A stretch of 62,000 nucleotides of DNA from Prorocentrum cordatum (Eukaryota; Sar; Dinophyceae; Prorocentrales; Prorocentraceae): contig CAUYUJ010000337.1 of assembly GCA_963575745.1 (NCBI GenBank), positions 363,730 to 425,729 on the forward strand, in the 5' to 3' direction. The stretch's first letter is position 1. Each line of letters begins with the position of its first letter. A model generated the notes under the pieces. The model made no database searches and had not been told where the DNA came from. It saw only the letters and a list, made by a program, of their open reading frames with translations. The position numbers and the translations under genes were made by a program. Positions 49,469-59,004 of this stretch are shown here, piece by piece.

Positions 49469-50682
49469 ATTTGATCGAAGATCCTTGCTTTGGGACTGGA
49501 CGTCGCCGAGGTCGTGTGCCTCGGATGGAGGCGGTCGCTTTCGCAGCTGATCATGGATCTCATCGTGTAGGATCCTGACCGCAGAAACGCCGAAACACCT
49601 GTGTCGCGGACGACCACAGGCTGCTGTTCCATCTGCACAACGTAGTTGCGCAGGTGTTCGACCGTCGCAGACCGTTCACCTGAGTATGACACCTCGCGGT
49701 CAACCGGAAACTGCAGCTCCCCTAAGATACGACGATCTTCAGCGATCCTGGAATCTATGATCGCTAAGGCGCCGTCGGAATCTTGACGTAGAGCAGCAGT
49801 GTGTGCGGCGTTCGTCTGAACGCTCTGCACTAGTCCAGAGTGCTGCCTGGACACGAAGGTTTCAACCTGGTCTCGCAGCTCAGCACGGTCACCTGCAGCG
49901 GGCGTGGCCGCCGGCAGGTCGTCTGAGAGAAAGGAGTGAGGAGCGTCTGCTCCCTGGTGCACCCTCTCGCGAGGAGTGCGTGGCCTCTGAGAGGCCGCGC
50001 GCGGGCTCGACCTAGTCTCGTCGTAGGGGCCTGCGGCCTCACGACGGTTACGCGTGGGCGAGCTGCGGCTAGGGCCGCGCGCACGTGGTGTCGGATGAGA
50101 TGATGATACCTCGGGATGCTGCGTCGGCGGCGGCGCCGCAACTGGTCTACCGAGCTCCTCGAAAGCGCCCGCGCGCGCCGACGCTGGGACAGTGGCAGGG
50201 CTGGCTGGGCCAGCACTGCTGTTCCAACGGCGGTTAGCGCGGAAGCGCCCAGGAGTATCGGGACCAGCGGGGCATGCGCCCGACGCAGTAGGGATTGCTC
50301 CCGACGTAGGAAGAGGAGATGGAGGGTCGAAGGTAGGCGCGTGAAATCCTCCAAAGCCTGTTCCCACTCCTTCTCCTGCCCCCCCGTGGGCGGCGTGGCG
50401 GCGAAGTTCAGCAGCTAGCCGCGCCTCGGGTCCGTCGGAGCTGGGGGGGGGGGGGGTCTGGGGCGCCCGCGCGGTCACCTCCAGGGCTCTCCAACTCATC
50501 GCCGAGCCGTCGCGCCGTCGGAGAACTCGGACGCGAAGCCTCGAAGGATCCCTTACGGCGCATGCGCCGTCGGGGCCCCATCGGGGCCGCGAGCGAGATC
50601 GCGACGCAGGGTTCTGCGAAGGGCGAGCTTTAAGGGCCGATAGCCTGTGCGCGGGGTTAATTAGAGCACAAAGGCGCAGCAA
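49411..50682 (-). CDS. gag: I gag: N-terminal Pro/Arg-rich region
   Basis: 423 aa starting within the 5' LTR. Residues 1-240 are Pro, Arg, Ser and Ala-rich low complexity with a G-run (50,438-50,457). From about 245: AELRDQVETFVSRQHSGLVQ and IDSRIAEDRRILGELQFP, amphipathic helices. A hairpin (49,899-49,916) writes LPAATPAAG. It resembles the disordered N-terminus of many dinoflagellate copia gags. The Met at 50,499 (MSWRALEV) may be the real start. Confidence 0.55.
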   Translation of the reverse strand: MLRLCALINPAHRLSALKARPSQNPASRSRSRPRWGPDGACAVRDPSRLRVRVLRRRDGSAMSWRALEVTARAPQTPPPPSSDGPEARLAAELRRHAAHGGAGEGVGTGFGGFHAPTFDPPSPLPTSGAIPTASGACPAGPDTPGRFRANRRWNSSAGPASPATVPASARAGAFEELGRPVAAPPPTQHPEVSSSHPTPRARGPSRSSPTRNRREAAGPYDETRSSPRAASQRPRTPRERVHQGADAPHSFLSDDLPAATPAAGDRAELRDQVETFVSRQHSGLVQSVQTNAAHTAALRQDSDGALAIIDSRIAEDRRILGELQFPVDREVSYSGERSATVEHLRNYVVQMEQQPVVVRDTGVSAFLRSGSYTMRSMISCESDRLHPRHTTSATSSPKARIFDQIWTTLRLRFVPKQEPHRRP

Positions 50683-50811
50683 CCCCTGATCCGCAGGTAG
50701 AGGAAGGAGGGAAATATAGATATAGTTCCCTCCTGCGCGATCAGCGCTCTGATCTAAGCCAATGCCTGAGCCCTAGCGGCCAGCAGACAGGTGAGTGAGG
50801 AGTATATATGA
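50646..50811 (-). repeat. I 5' LTR
   Basis: Pairs with 33,074-33,259: TGTGCGCGGGGTTAATTAGAG to GTATATATGA on the plus strand. Lacks the long AT run. On its internal side the minus strand reads GGCTATCGGCCC, not an obvious TGG primer site. On its outer side the O gag frame (50,741-51,028) runs into it. Confidence 0.78.
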
Positions 50812-51909
50812 GGGTGTCATATGGTTCATTTCGCATCAACCGCCTGTTTTCCTCGCTCACGGCCCGAGTGGCAAGAACATTGTCTCTTATGTGTTCATCT
50901 GCGTGCCCTTTCAGACGACCCCAGGCAGCGGCCATTCCCTGCTGGCCCTCATCTCTGATTACCTGCGCCTTTTGTTCGTGTTCTCGAAGGGCTCGCAAGG
51001 CTTCCGGCCACGAGTCTAGCAGCTTCAACGCGATCGCGGAGCCCCTGATTTTCTCGCGCTGCTTGTTCTCGGTATCCTTTCTCTCCCCCCCCCCCCCCTG
51101 GCTGCATCGGCCGTTTCTCTGTGTTCAGCTTTCTCCACCTCAGCCTTCAGCCGATATTCTGACACCAGCTGTTCGGCTATACTCTGGATTCTCAATCTTT
51201 CATTCTCCTTTTTGGCAAGGCGCCGCTGGACTTCGTCTGTAACTCCTGCTACGCTGGCCTCAGCATGCGGCATCCGTTTCTGCGGATTTTCCGCAATGGC
51301 AATTTTCTCGTAGCCCACCTTTTGTGCCATCGCCTGCCTCTCTGCCTCGGAAACTGCAAGCATGCGTTTAGCCTCTTCCGCGGCCTTCTTATCTACCTGT
51401 ACCTCAAGTATTGCCCGTTGAATGTGTGCACCCGCAGCCCTCAACAATTCTCGATCCTGTCCGTTTCTTTCCGCCCGCTCTAGAATGGCGATGCGATGGC
51501 AATTGCGCCCTCCCCCCCCCCCCCCCCTCGCAATGAATGCCTCGCGAGGCCATGCTAGACTACACTCAGGATAAACATTCGAACATCGTGAACACACTGG
51601 CCTTCGACATGAATCCCCCGGTTTGCGCGCCTTCCCTGGGCATCGATTCTCCGCCTGAGTCGGGCGCGTGGGCCCGGCTGCCCAGCAACTTTCCCGCGTC
51701 GAGAAGCTGCCGGCGGTTCTATTCGATGACAACCGTGGTGATCCAAGGGCGTTGAATCCCCTAGAACTGGAACGTCCGGCCCTGGGGGCCTTGCTGGGGC
51801 GCCCCTGTGCACTGCTGGAGGTAGACGTGCGTCGCTCTCTTGCTCTCGCACCCCTATTGATGAAATCGACGCCCCGACTCTGTGCTAAGTCGTCTCTATC
51901 GTCCTGCAT
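50812..51909 (-). CDS. gag: O gag: N-terminal coiled coil
   Basis: Frames 51,025-51,909 (294 aa) and 50,741-51,028. Strong coiled-coil pattern: AGAHIQRAILEVQVDKKAAE, AKRMLAVSEAERQAMAQKV, VQRRLAKKENERLRIQS, EQLVSEYRLKAEVEKAEHRE, then ALREHEQKAQVIRDEG and SEENRRLMRNEP just before element I. C-runs at 51,089-51,100 and 51,513-51,527 write Gly tracts and are likely sites of length change. Beyond I, the minus strand resumes at 33,073 with LRFDLEQHRMDMEPRDK, another helix. Confidence 0.55.
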
Positions 51910-52814
51910 TACGAGCTCATCAAGTTCTGGTACTGCCCCTGTTAATCCTCGGCAATGAGAGGTCTGGTCGGTGGAAACCGTGCAATCAAGGTGAGGAGTT
52001 TGAGTCGTCGTTCTCCCTCTTCGGCTTCTTTGTCATTGGATAGGGAGTCATGCCTGTAGATTCTCGTATATTCCTCATTGCGCGTATGACGCCGGGGTAG
52101 CTCGACATCGGCTTTGCCGACGAGCATCCACCTCGGTCTGGGCTTCCTTCGTCTTCGAGATCGCCATCCGAATCAATAATTGCCTTCTGAAGCTGCCTCG
52201 GCCGTTACATGGTCAACTGTCGCGCTCGCTAACGGAGTTGCACCTGAGGCGAGCCCGATACGTCCATCGGGGAGAGGATCGAGATGATGCGGTGGACCAG
52301 GCGAGGTGTGGATTCTAGCATATTCTCTGTTTTTCGATCGAATGAGAGCTGCCCCCTTCCGATTGCAAGTCGCGCGCGTCCTCGCTCTTCCCATGCAACG
52401 CGAACTGCGCTGCGCGTTCTGCGCCAAAACTCTCGGCGACCGACATTCCTATGGGGGCGTGATCCAACAACTTTTCCATCTCAAGATCAAGATCAATCGA
52501 TGGCTAAGCCCGGATGTACCGACACCAACTCAGATGGTTCCTCGGCGGAAGTTTTGGCAGTGCCATACCTTCGGCCCGAAGTTTGTGCTGGGCCCTGTCA
52601 CCGAGTCAACCGAGGAGTCCCCTTCGGTCATGTCAAACACAGTCTCTGATGCTTGCTTCCTGGGGATGTTGAAAGAATTTGGTCGCCTCATAGAGGCATC
52701 TACACTCCCGTTACGCTCGGAAGGGTATAGATCTCCTGCTCGTCCGATCGCTCCTTCTTGTGATCCCATGCCCTGCGAAGCTAACGGCTGTGCCGTCGCT
52801 TCGGCTGATAACCA
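51910..52814 (-). other. O 5' region between LTR and coiled-coil gag
   Basis: Short minus-strand frames (51,942-52,127; 52,173-52,427; 52,530-52,892). Two hairpins of the O family (52,101-52,124 and 52,776-52,803). No family recognised. Probably leader and the disordered gag N-terminus. Confidence 0.45.
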
Positions 52815-53121
52815 ATCTTTTGCCTGGATGTTCATAATCCCTGCTATATGTTCCGGTAATATTTCATGGTGAGTGGGCTCCGCCGATGACATGGGGAAGA
52901 AGGGATAATGCCGTCAAGCGTACAATAAGGCAACACTGAAGGGAGGAGGCCGGCCCGCTGGCCGACGCATGCGCGCGCGCCGCAGGCTCGCTCCTTTTTC
53001 CGTTTCCCTAGAGCCAGAGTTGTAGCTGCGGGAGAGAAGCAGTCAGTGAATCGGACAGTGCACGCAAGGCAAAGGAGCAGGAAGGGCAAGACGACGGTGG
53101 TGCGGAAGAGGTGCATTGACT
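52815..53121 (-). repeat. 5' LTR of element O (putative)
   Basis: Partner of 1,674-1,972. The outer (right) end GTGCATTGACT is followed directly by a GA microsatellite. The inner end lies near CTTTTGCC/TCATAATCCCT (52,820-52,841). No TGG primer site recognised inside. Differences from the 3' LTR are scattered, suggesting that O is older than E1. Confidence 0.7.
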
Positions 53122-53340
53122 AGAAGAGATAGAGAGAGAGAGAGAGATAGTGATAACAAGAGAGAGAGGGGGGGGTCGCCCAGCGACAACAGCACACCGA
53201 GAGCCGCACACCGAAATCGGCCAGCTACTTTCGCCAATCTCTTGAGGGGGCGCCCACCGAAAGCCGCCCACCGCGAGCCGCCCACCGAAATCGGCCGGCT
53301 ACTTTCGCCAACCTCCCCTATGTCCGCCAGGACCCCTTCA
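53122..53340. repeat. GA microsatellite and 73-bp duplication
   Basis: AGAGAGATAGAGAGAG-type repeat at 53,122-53,170. Then GCCGCMCACCGAAATCGGCC with GCTACTTTCGCCAA occurs twice, about 53,203-53,237 and 53,276-53,310, with GCCCACCGAAAGCC units in between. Confidence 0.85.
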
Positions 53341-54060
53341 GTGTAAACACTGATGTGGGAAAAAACGGTCCACGCCAGAGGCGCTTCAAGTCATCCGCCA
53401 CCGTACCTCCTGGCGCGTTGAGGCGTGGGAAATTGCCAAATGATGCCTGGCAGGGTTTCTGTAGTCTTCTAAAGGGCCCACCGCCCCTGGGGGTCACGAA
53501 GGCTACCAAGACGGTCGAAGAAGAAACCCAGAGCCGCCAAGACGGCCAGTCATGCCTCTAAAGCGGCCTGAATTGGCTCCAAAATGGCCTCATGACGGTC
53601 CAACATTACCTCACGATGGCTCAAAGAAGCCCGAAGACGGCTCAAAATGATCCAAGAAGAGCCTCAGGAAAGCCCGACGAGGTAAAAGCCGATGGTGCTT
53701 CTTAGGTGTTTCATTGTTTGGGGGAGTCTCACGCTTCCCGGCTTCCGTCAGCTCAAGACGATCCAGGAGTCATCCAAGATCGCCTCACGAGGGCCATAGG
53801 GGCCATGAGAAATCCAACATGAGTCTATAAGCGTCCATGCTGGCCTCAAAAAGGCCCAATAGGGTGCATGGACTTTTCTGGGGCATCATGGGTGGGTATG
53901 GCGTCTCCCTGGGGGCCACGGAGGCTGCCTAGACGGCCGAAAAAGGCAACCAAAGCCGCCAAGGCGGCCACGAGAGCCCCAAGACGGCCAAAGAGGGCTC
54001 CAACAAGGCCCCCAATGGGGCCCTTAAGACTGCCCTACAAGAGCCGCAGAGAGCCCTAAG
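53341..54060 (+). repeat. Degenerate short repeats (GCTCCAAGACGGCC type), no gene
   Basis: Loose repetition of CCAAGACGGC, CAAAATGGCC, GAGCCCCAAGA and similar words. The same style appears at 1.5-1.64 and 56.93-57.3 kb. It produces short ORFs of Lys/Arg/Pro composition that I do not accept. Likely the host background into which O inserted. Confidence 0.55.
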
Positions 54061-54119
54061 GCGTGAGCTCCAAGAGAACTCCGAACGAAGTAAAAGACGA
54101 AACGCGTCACATGAGACAT

Positions 54120-54724
54120 TGTTCCTCCTCCTCCTCGTCACATTCGTCTGCTCTGGCTACTACTGCTACGACTACAAGAACAACTTCTCATACTCCTAAT
54201 CCTGCTCCTGCTGCCCCTCCTCCTCATCATCACCATCGCAATCGGCAGCCTCAGCATCATCATCACCACTGCCAACATCATCATCAACAACAACAAACTC
54301 ACAACCACCACCACCACCACCACCCTCCTCGGCCTCCTCCTCCTCCTCATCATCATCATCATCACCTTGACCACCATCACCATCATCGTCATCAGTATCA
54401 TCAGTATCATCATCATCATCATCATCATCATCAGCATCATCATCATCGCCGTCGGCATGGTCAGCATCAGCATCAGCACCATCATCGGTATCATCAACAT
54501 CATCATCATCACCATTTTCCAGCAAACAACACGGTTCAACTGCCATCGTCGTAACGCGAGTGCCAGCCACTACGAAAGCTAGTTGGCAGTACATACTCGT
54601 GAAACAAGGGCTGCAAGGCTCCAGCGGAGCGGTTCAACTTGAAAACCGCGTTTATCCTGACCAAGCGCGTGGATGACAGCATCAGCATCATCATCAGTAT
54701 CAGCATCGTCAGCAACAGCATCAG

Positions 54725-54765
<41 letters not shown>

Positions 54766-54970
54766 GCGTCGGCATCATCATCAACATCAGCGTCAGAAGC
54801 AGCACCATCACCATCACCATCACCATCACCATCACCATGACCATCACCATGACCATCAGCATCAGCATCAGCATCAGCATCAGCATCATCATCATCATCA
54901 TCATCAGTAATCATGATAATCATCATCATCGTCATCGTCGTCATCGTCATCATCATCATCATCTGCATCC
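54120..54970 (+). repeat. Long CAT/ATC trinucleotide microsatellite
   Basis: Interrupted runs of ATC/CAT with CAC, CAG and CGT variants: dense at 54,215-54,530 and 54,680-54,965, with a less repetitive gap at 54,540-54,670. All six frames stay open for long stretches and give poly-His, poly-Ile/Ser, poly-Asp and poly-Met frames up to 168 aa. I do not take these as genes. Confidence 0.95.
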
Positions 54971-55034
54971 TCATTATCATCCGAACGGTCACCAACCAAG
55001 GTGTTAGGCTGACACGGTGACGGGACTTGCTTCT

Positions 55035-55290
55035 CCAGCTGGGTATAAGTGGTACAAGGTATGCGGTGTAAGCTGAGCGGAACAAGCTATGCGGTGCAAG
55101 CTACGTGGTGCAAGTTATGTGGTGCAGACCATGTGTTGCATGCTGCGCGGTGAAATATGTACTGCAAGGTGTGTGGTGTAAGCTATGCAATGGAAACTAC
55201 ATGGTGCAAGCTACGTTGTATACCGTGTGATGAAAGCTATGTGGTGCAAGCTACGTGGTGCCTCTGTGGTGCAAGCCCGGTGCATAAGAC
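55035..55290 (+). repeat. ~15-bp degenerate tandem repeat
   Basis: About 16 units of GTGGTGCAAGCTAYG with substitutions (e.g. ATGCGGTGCAAGCTACGTGG). Purely repetitive. Confidence 0.88.
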
Positions 55291-55485
55291 GGCACGCGCC
55301 CGCGAGGCGCCCACGACCGGGCACGGGCGGCAACGTGGCGACACTTTGTCATACCTGCTTAGCCAGCAAACAAAACACCCACGAGACGCCTGCGGGCGGC
55401 AACGTGGCGAAACCTCGGCTCACCCGTCCAGCGCACGAAGTACCCACGGACGGCAACGGGCGACAACGTAGCGAAACCTCGGCAT
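55291..55485 (+). repeat. ~65-bp imperfect repeats
   Basis: Three occurrences of GGGCGGCAACGTGGCGA-type sequence (about 55,324, 55,391 and 55,456), the last two continuing AACCTCGGC. No coding evidence. Confidence 0.75.
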
Positions 55486-57327
55486 TACCATTCCATTCCT
55501 CAGATAAAAAATAAGGCAAGCCCAAACACTGCTTGGGAACCACAGGGGGCACTCCCTCATCAGGTGGTCATCTTCCTCCTCGTTCCTCCTCGCGCCTTCC
55601 CCTGCTCCCTCATCCCCCCTCTCCTCCTAATTGATTAACTATCCTCCCCCTCGCGGTTGACATGAACAAATTTTCCAACGCGCAAGATGTATACGCGACC
55701 CTCCAGCATGCGTTCGACCATCCGAGTAATAGAATACCAGCCAGGCGTTCGCGAACAGAAACGCCAAACGTCGAATCAAGTCCCCAATCGTAGAAAGGTT
55801 TGGCCGTAGCTCGAGCCTCATGATCCCAGGCCAGCCCCACAAATAATGTGTTCTGCGAGATGCAGCCGACTGGAGATTCCCCAACACTCGATGCGTTCGA
55901 AGTTCCTCCTTCCCAAGATTCACGTCCCTGATTTCCGAAATCATGGTTGATTCGATTCGTGTGCCCCGGCCCTCCCGACCCCTTCTCAGGGACTGTTTTC
56001 TCGCCCTTGGCATTTACTTGACAGCCCTGGGGCCCGAGGAGGGAACCCAGTGACCGAAATCGGGGGAAGAGGAAGGTCAAGATCAAGCAATTCGTAAGGT
56101 CGGAGGTTTGGGGTCCCGCGCCTTCTTGTACACAAAGCACGTGGCGGGGCCCCAGATAAGCTGCACCTCCTGGGGCGTTTTTTCCGTGCCGCCCACCAAC
56201 CCCTGTCGACTGGCTCAAAATCCACGGGCAGTCGTGGGAGGGATAGACGGACGAGGGAGGGCACGAAAGAGGGACGAGAGAGGAGGGAGGAGGGATGAAT
56301 GGGGATGGGGGATGGAGGAGGCAAAGGGGGAGGGATGGGAGAAAGGATGAGCGATGGCGGCGGGATGAAGCTAAGGAGCGATGGCGGAGGGATGGAGGGA
56401 GGAGGGGGGGGGCTCAGCGCCAGAGGAGGGGTGGGGAGATAATCCTGAGAAGGCCAGTCACAGGGGGCCTTGCCACCAGCGTGCCGATCGACCCCGCCGC
56501 ACCCCAGCCGCTCGGCCAGACAAAGGGGGAGGGAATGGAAGGGGGGGGGTGGGCCACCGCGTGCTAGCACGGTAACTTCGAGGGAAGTTTGGGGGGGGGG
56601 GGGCCGACTCTCCTCGCAGAAGAGCAGCGTCCAGCCGTTCGGGTCGTTCTCCGGAGGCTCGGACACGATCTCCACGGCATCAGGGTCTGTGCCCCGCACG
56701 CAGAGGGCCTTCTTCACCGCCTGGCACCACGAAAGAATTCAGCAATGGCGCTTCGGGGCCAGGGTGCCTGGGAAAGACATCTACAGAGGGGGCGGGACAA
56801 ATCCCACAAGCCCCTTCCTCTTCCAACCCCCTTCCTCTCCTCCGGGGAGGGGTTGATCCCTCCCCGTGCCGTACCCCCCCTCCCTGGGTCTGGACGGGAG
56901 GGTTCGCGAGCAATTAAAGCGCAAAACATGACCCAAGGTGGCTCCAAGCCAAGATGGCGCAAGAAAGCCCAAGATGGCATCCACTATGCCTCTAACAGGC
57001 CCCAAGACCACCCCAAGACGGCTCCAAGTGGACAGGACGCACTCCAGACCTCGGCGGAGCACACGCGGGTGAAATGGGGCAGGCCTTCCCAGCGAGGCCC
57101 CCAAGGGACCAACATCCTTCCAACACTGAATGGTAGTCAATGGTTTGCGCCTTTATCGCCGTTTCGCTTCCAAGGGACTTCTGCTGCCTCAGTCAAGATG
57201 ACTTCAAGAAAGTCCGAGAGAACCCTGAGAGCCCAGGAGCTCCCCAATGGGCGACATGTTTGGGCCCGAGAGGGGCGGCCAAAATCGGCGACGCCCTCCG
57301 CTTTCGCTCGATTCATCAAGATGCACA
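55486..57327. other. Gene-less GC-rich stretch with purine-rich low complexity
   Basis: 55.49-56.1 kb has frames of 202 and 124 aa with no recognisable domain. 56.23-56.45 kb is a GGGATGGAGG/GAGGGA purine tract. 56.53-56.6 kb has G-runs. 56.93-57.3 kb has CCAAGATGGC-type degenerate repeats. The 394-aa plus frame from 56,589 is open mostly because of repeats and continues into satellite. Nothing convincing. Confidence 0.5.
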
Positions 57328-58473
57328 TCAGCAAAATCCAACAATCTTCGGCTACCGAAATTATCCTGGCGAAGGACCCAACCATATGCAATTGTGAGTA
57401 CCGCAATTGTGAATATCTTCTTCGGTGGCACTCCCTATGGGGCCACGAAACGTGTGAGGGGTGTGCCGAAATGGGTGTGCGGGACGCATGCGGGCACGAC
57501 AACTGGGACCTTCGGTGGAGCTCCCTATGGGGCCACGAAGCGCGTGTGAGGGGTGTGCCGACATGGGTGTGCGGGACGCTTGCGGGCAGGGGTGTGCCGA
57601 AATGGGTGTGCGGGACGCATGCGGGCACACCCACTGGGGCCTTCGGTGGAGCTCCCTATGGGACCACGAAACGTGTGAGGGGTCACGAAACGCGTGAGGG
57701 GTGTGCGGGACGCATGCGGGCACACCCACTGGGGCCATCGGAGGAGCTCCCTATGGGGCCACGAAACGTGTGAGTGGTATGCCGGAATGGGCGTGCGGGA
57801 CGCATGCGGGCACACCCACTGGGACCTTCGGTGGAGCCTCTATGGGGCCACGAAACGCGTGAGGGGTGTCCCGAAATGAGTGTGCGGGACGCATGCGGGC
57901 GGCAGCACTGGGGCCTTCGGTGGAGCCCCCTATGGGGACACGAAGCGTGTGAGGGGTGTGCCGAAATGGGTGTGCGGGACGCATGCGGGCTCACCCACCG
58001 GGACCTTCGGTGGAGCTCCCTTTGGGGCCACGAAACGCGTGAGAGGTGTGCCGAATTGAGTGTGCGTGACGCATGCGGGCGGCAGCACTGGGGCCTTCGG
58101 TGGACCTCCCTATGGGGCCACGAAACGTGTGAGGGGTGTGCCGAAATGGGTGTGCGGGACGCATGCGGGCGGCAGCACTGGAGCCTTCGGTGGAGCTCCC
58201 TATGGGGCCACGAAGCGCGGGAGGGGTGTGCCGAATGAGTGTGCGTGACGCATGCGGGCGGCAGCACTGAGGCCTTCAGTGGAGCTCCCTATGGGGCCAC
58301 GAAACGCGTGAGGGGTGTGCCGAAATGAGTTTGCGTGACGCATGCGGGCGGCAGCACTGGGGCCTTCGGTGGAGCTCCCTATGGGGCCACGAAGCGCGTG
58401 AGGGGTGTGCCGAATTGGGTGTGCGGGACGCATGCGGGCGGCAGCACTGGAGCCTTCGGTGGAGCTCCCTATG
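57328..58473 (+). repeat. Satellite element S, copy C: left flank and ~90-bp unit array
   Basis: The left flank 57,360-57,400 has CCTGGCGAAGGACCCAACC then ATATGCAATTGTGAGTACCG, matching the reverse complement of 25,240-25,280. The array follows from 57,420 with units near 57,508, 57,638, 57,737, 57,822, 57,918, 58,006, 58,097, 58,184, 58,275, 58,366 and 58,453. Each has GGTGTGCCGAAATGGGTGTG added relative to other copies, hence ~90 bp. It is cut at CTCCCTATG by E2. Confidence 0.92.
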
Positions 58474-58728
58474 TGTGAAAATTGTATTAGCAAGGATGTG
58501 AGATATAGGATGATGTTTAGAATTATCTATGTTGCTGCTCTCGCTCGCTCACGCTTGCACTCTCTTGTTCACTATTGCCGTTTTTTGGCTTGGACCCGCC
58601 AACTGTGGCGGGAGGGTGGGCGCACCTATCGAACGCTGAGTTTGATTCGGTATAAGATATCATATCATCTGCCTGTTTCTTCTTGCATCAAGAGGTTGTG
58701 GGTGGAGAGATGTGGATCAATATTTACA
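58474..58728 (+). repeat. E2 5' LTR (single copy in window)
   Basis: Defined by the satellite boundary on the left (CTCCCTATG, then TGTGAAAATTG) and by ATTTACA plus C and the primer site on the right; TG...CA ends as in E1. The 3' partner is outside the window, so the call rests on comparison with E1. Confidence 0.75.
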
Positions 58729-58729
58729 C

Positions 58730-58745
58730 TGGTAGCGCGAGCTGA
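58730..58745 (+). promoter_or_regulatory. E2 primer-binding site (putative)
   Basis: TGGTAGCGCGAGCTGA one base after the LTR. E1 has TGGTAGTGCGGAG at the identical place. The shared 5' portion TGGTAG(T/C)GCG suggests priming by the same tRNA. Confidence 0.65.
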
Positions 58746-59004
58746 ATCAGTCCACGGTACGAGGATTTCATACAGAGTGGCCGTGCAGACATATATGCTG
58801 GCGCTCACTTACATCCTCGCGGTGCTTAACCCCTGCGCTCAACAGATCACGGTGATCGACAAGACGCTCAAAATCATTACCTACGACAGCTTGGACGAAG
58901 ACCGTTGCATCAACAGCATCCCGGGCGAGCAGCAGAACTACAGCAGCAATGATCAGGACAGCTACTACATCGGAGACAAGCTCAGTAGCATCACAGTCAT
59001 CAAG

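Larger units (their letters stand above)
33074..50811 (-). mobile_element. Giant Ty1/copia-like element I with 3' accessory ORFs
   Basis: About 17.7 kb between direct repeats of 166-186 bp whose minus-strand ends are TG(C)A... and ...GCACA. A polypurine tract borders the 3' LTR. Order: Pro-rich and coiled-coil gag, capsid, CCCH fingers, PR, IN, RT, RNase H, then 8 kb of further ORFs including a Tpt1/KptA-like domain and an intact 673-aa ORF. It sits within the gag of O. Pol is frameshifted in several places, and RT has CVGD for YVDD. No target duplication was found, so the exact ends remain provisional. Confidence 0.75.
1674..53121 (-). mobile_element. Giant Ty1/copia-like element O (outer, nested, decayed)
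   Basis: Direct repeats of about 270-300 bp (1,674-1,972 and 52,815-53,121) bracket a minus-strand series in copia order: gag with coiled coil and CCCH finger, PR linker, IN, RT, RNase H, then a long 3' region of unassigned ORFs. Continuity across later insertions is visible. The IN zinc finger and first core half (28.4-28.8 kb) and the second half (26.6-27.1 kb) are split by a tandem array. The gag is split by element I, and the IN-RT linker is split by satellite element S. Without the insertions O would be roughly 23 kb. Exact LTR ends and target duplications could not be fixed. The alternative is several unrelated fragments in one orientation; the matching order makes that less likely. Confidence 0.68.

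Noticed and set aside
51025-51909. Coiled-coil protein as a host cytoskeletal gene
   Set aside because: It lies just inside the putative O 5' LTR and in gag position and orientation; coiled-coil gags also occur in element I.
54063-55085. Poly-His and poly-Asp proteins (possible metal-binding proteins)
   Set aside because: Direct translation of CAT/ATC microsatellite in all frames; no flanking domain.
56589-57773. 394-aa plus-strand ORF as a host gene
   Set aside because: Composition follows degenerate CCAAGATGGC-type repeats and runs into satellite; no domain.
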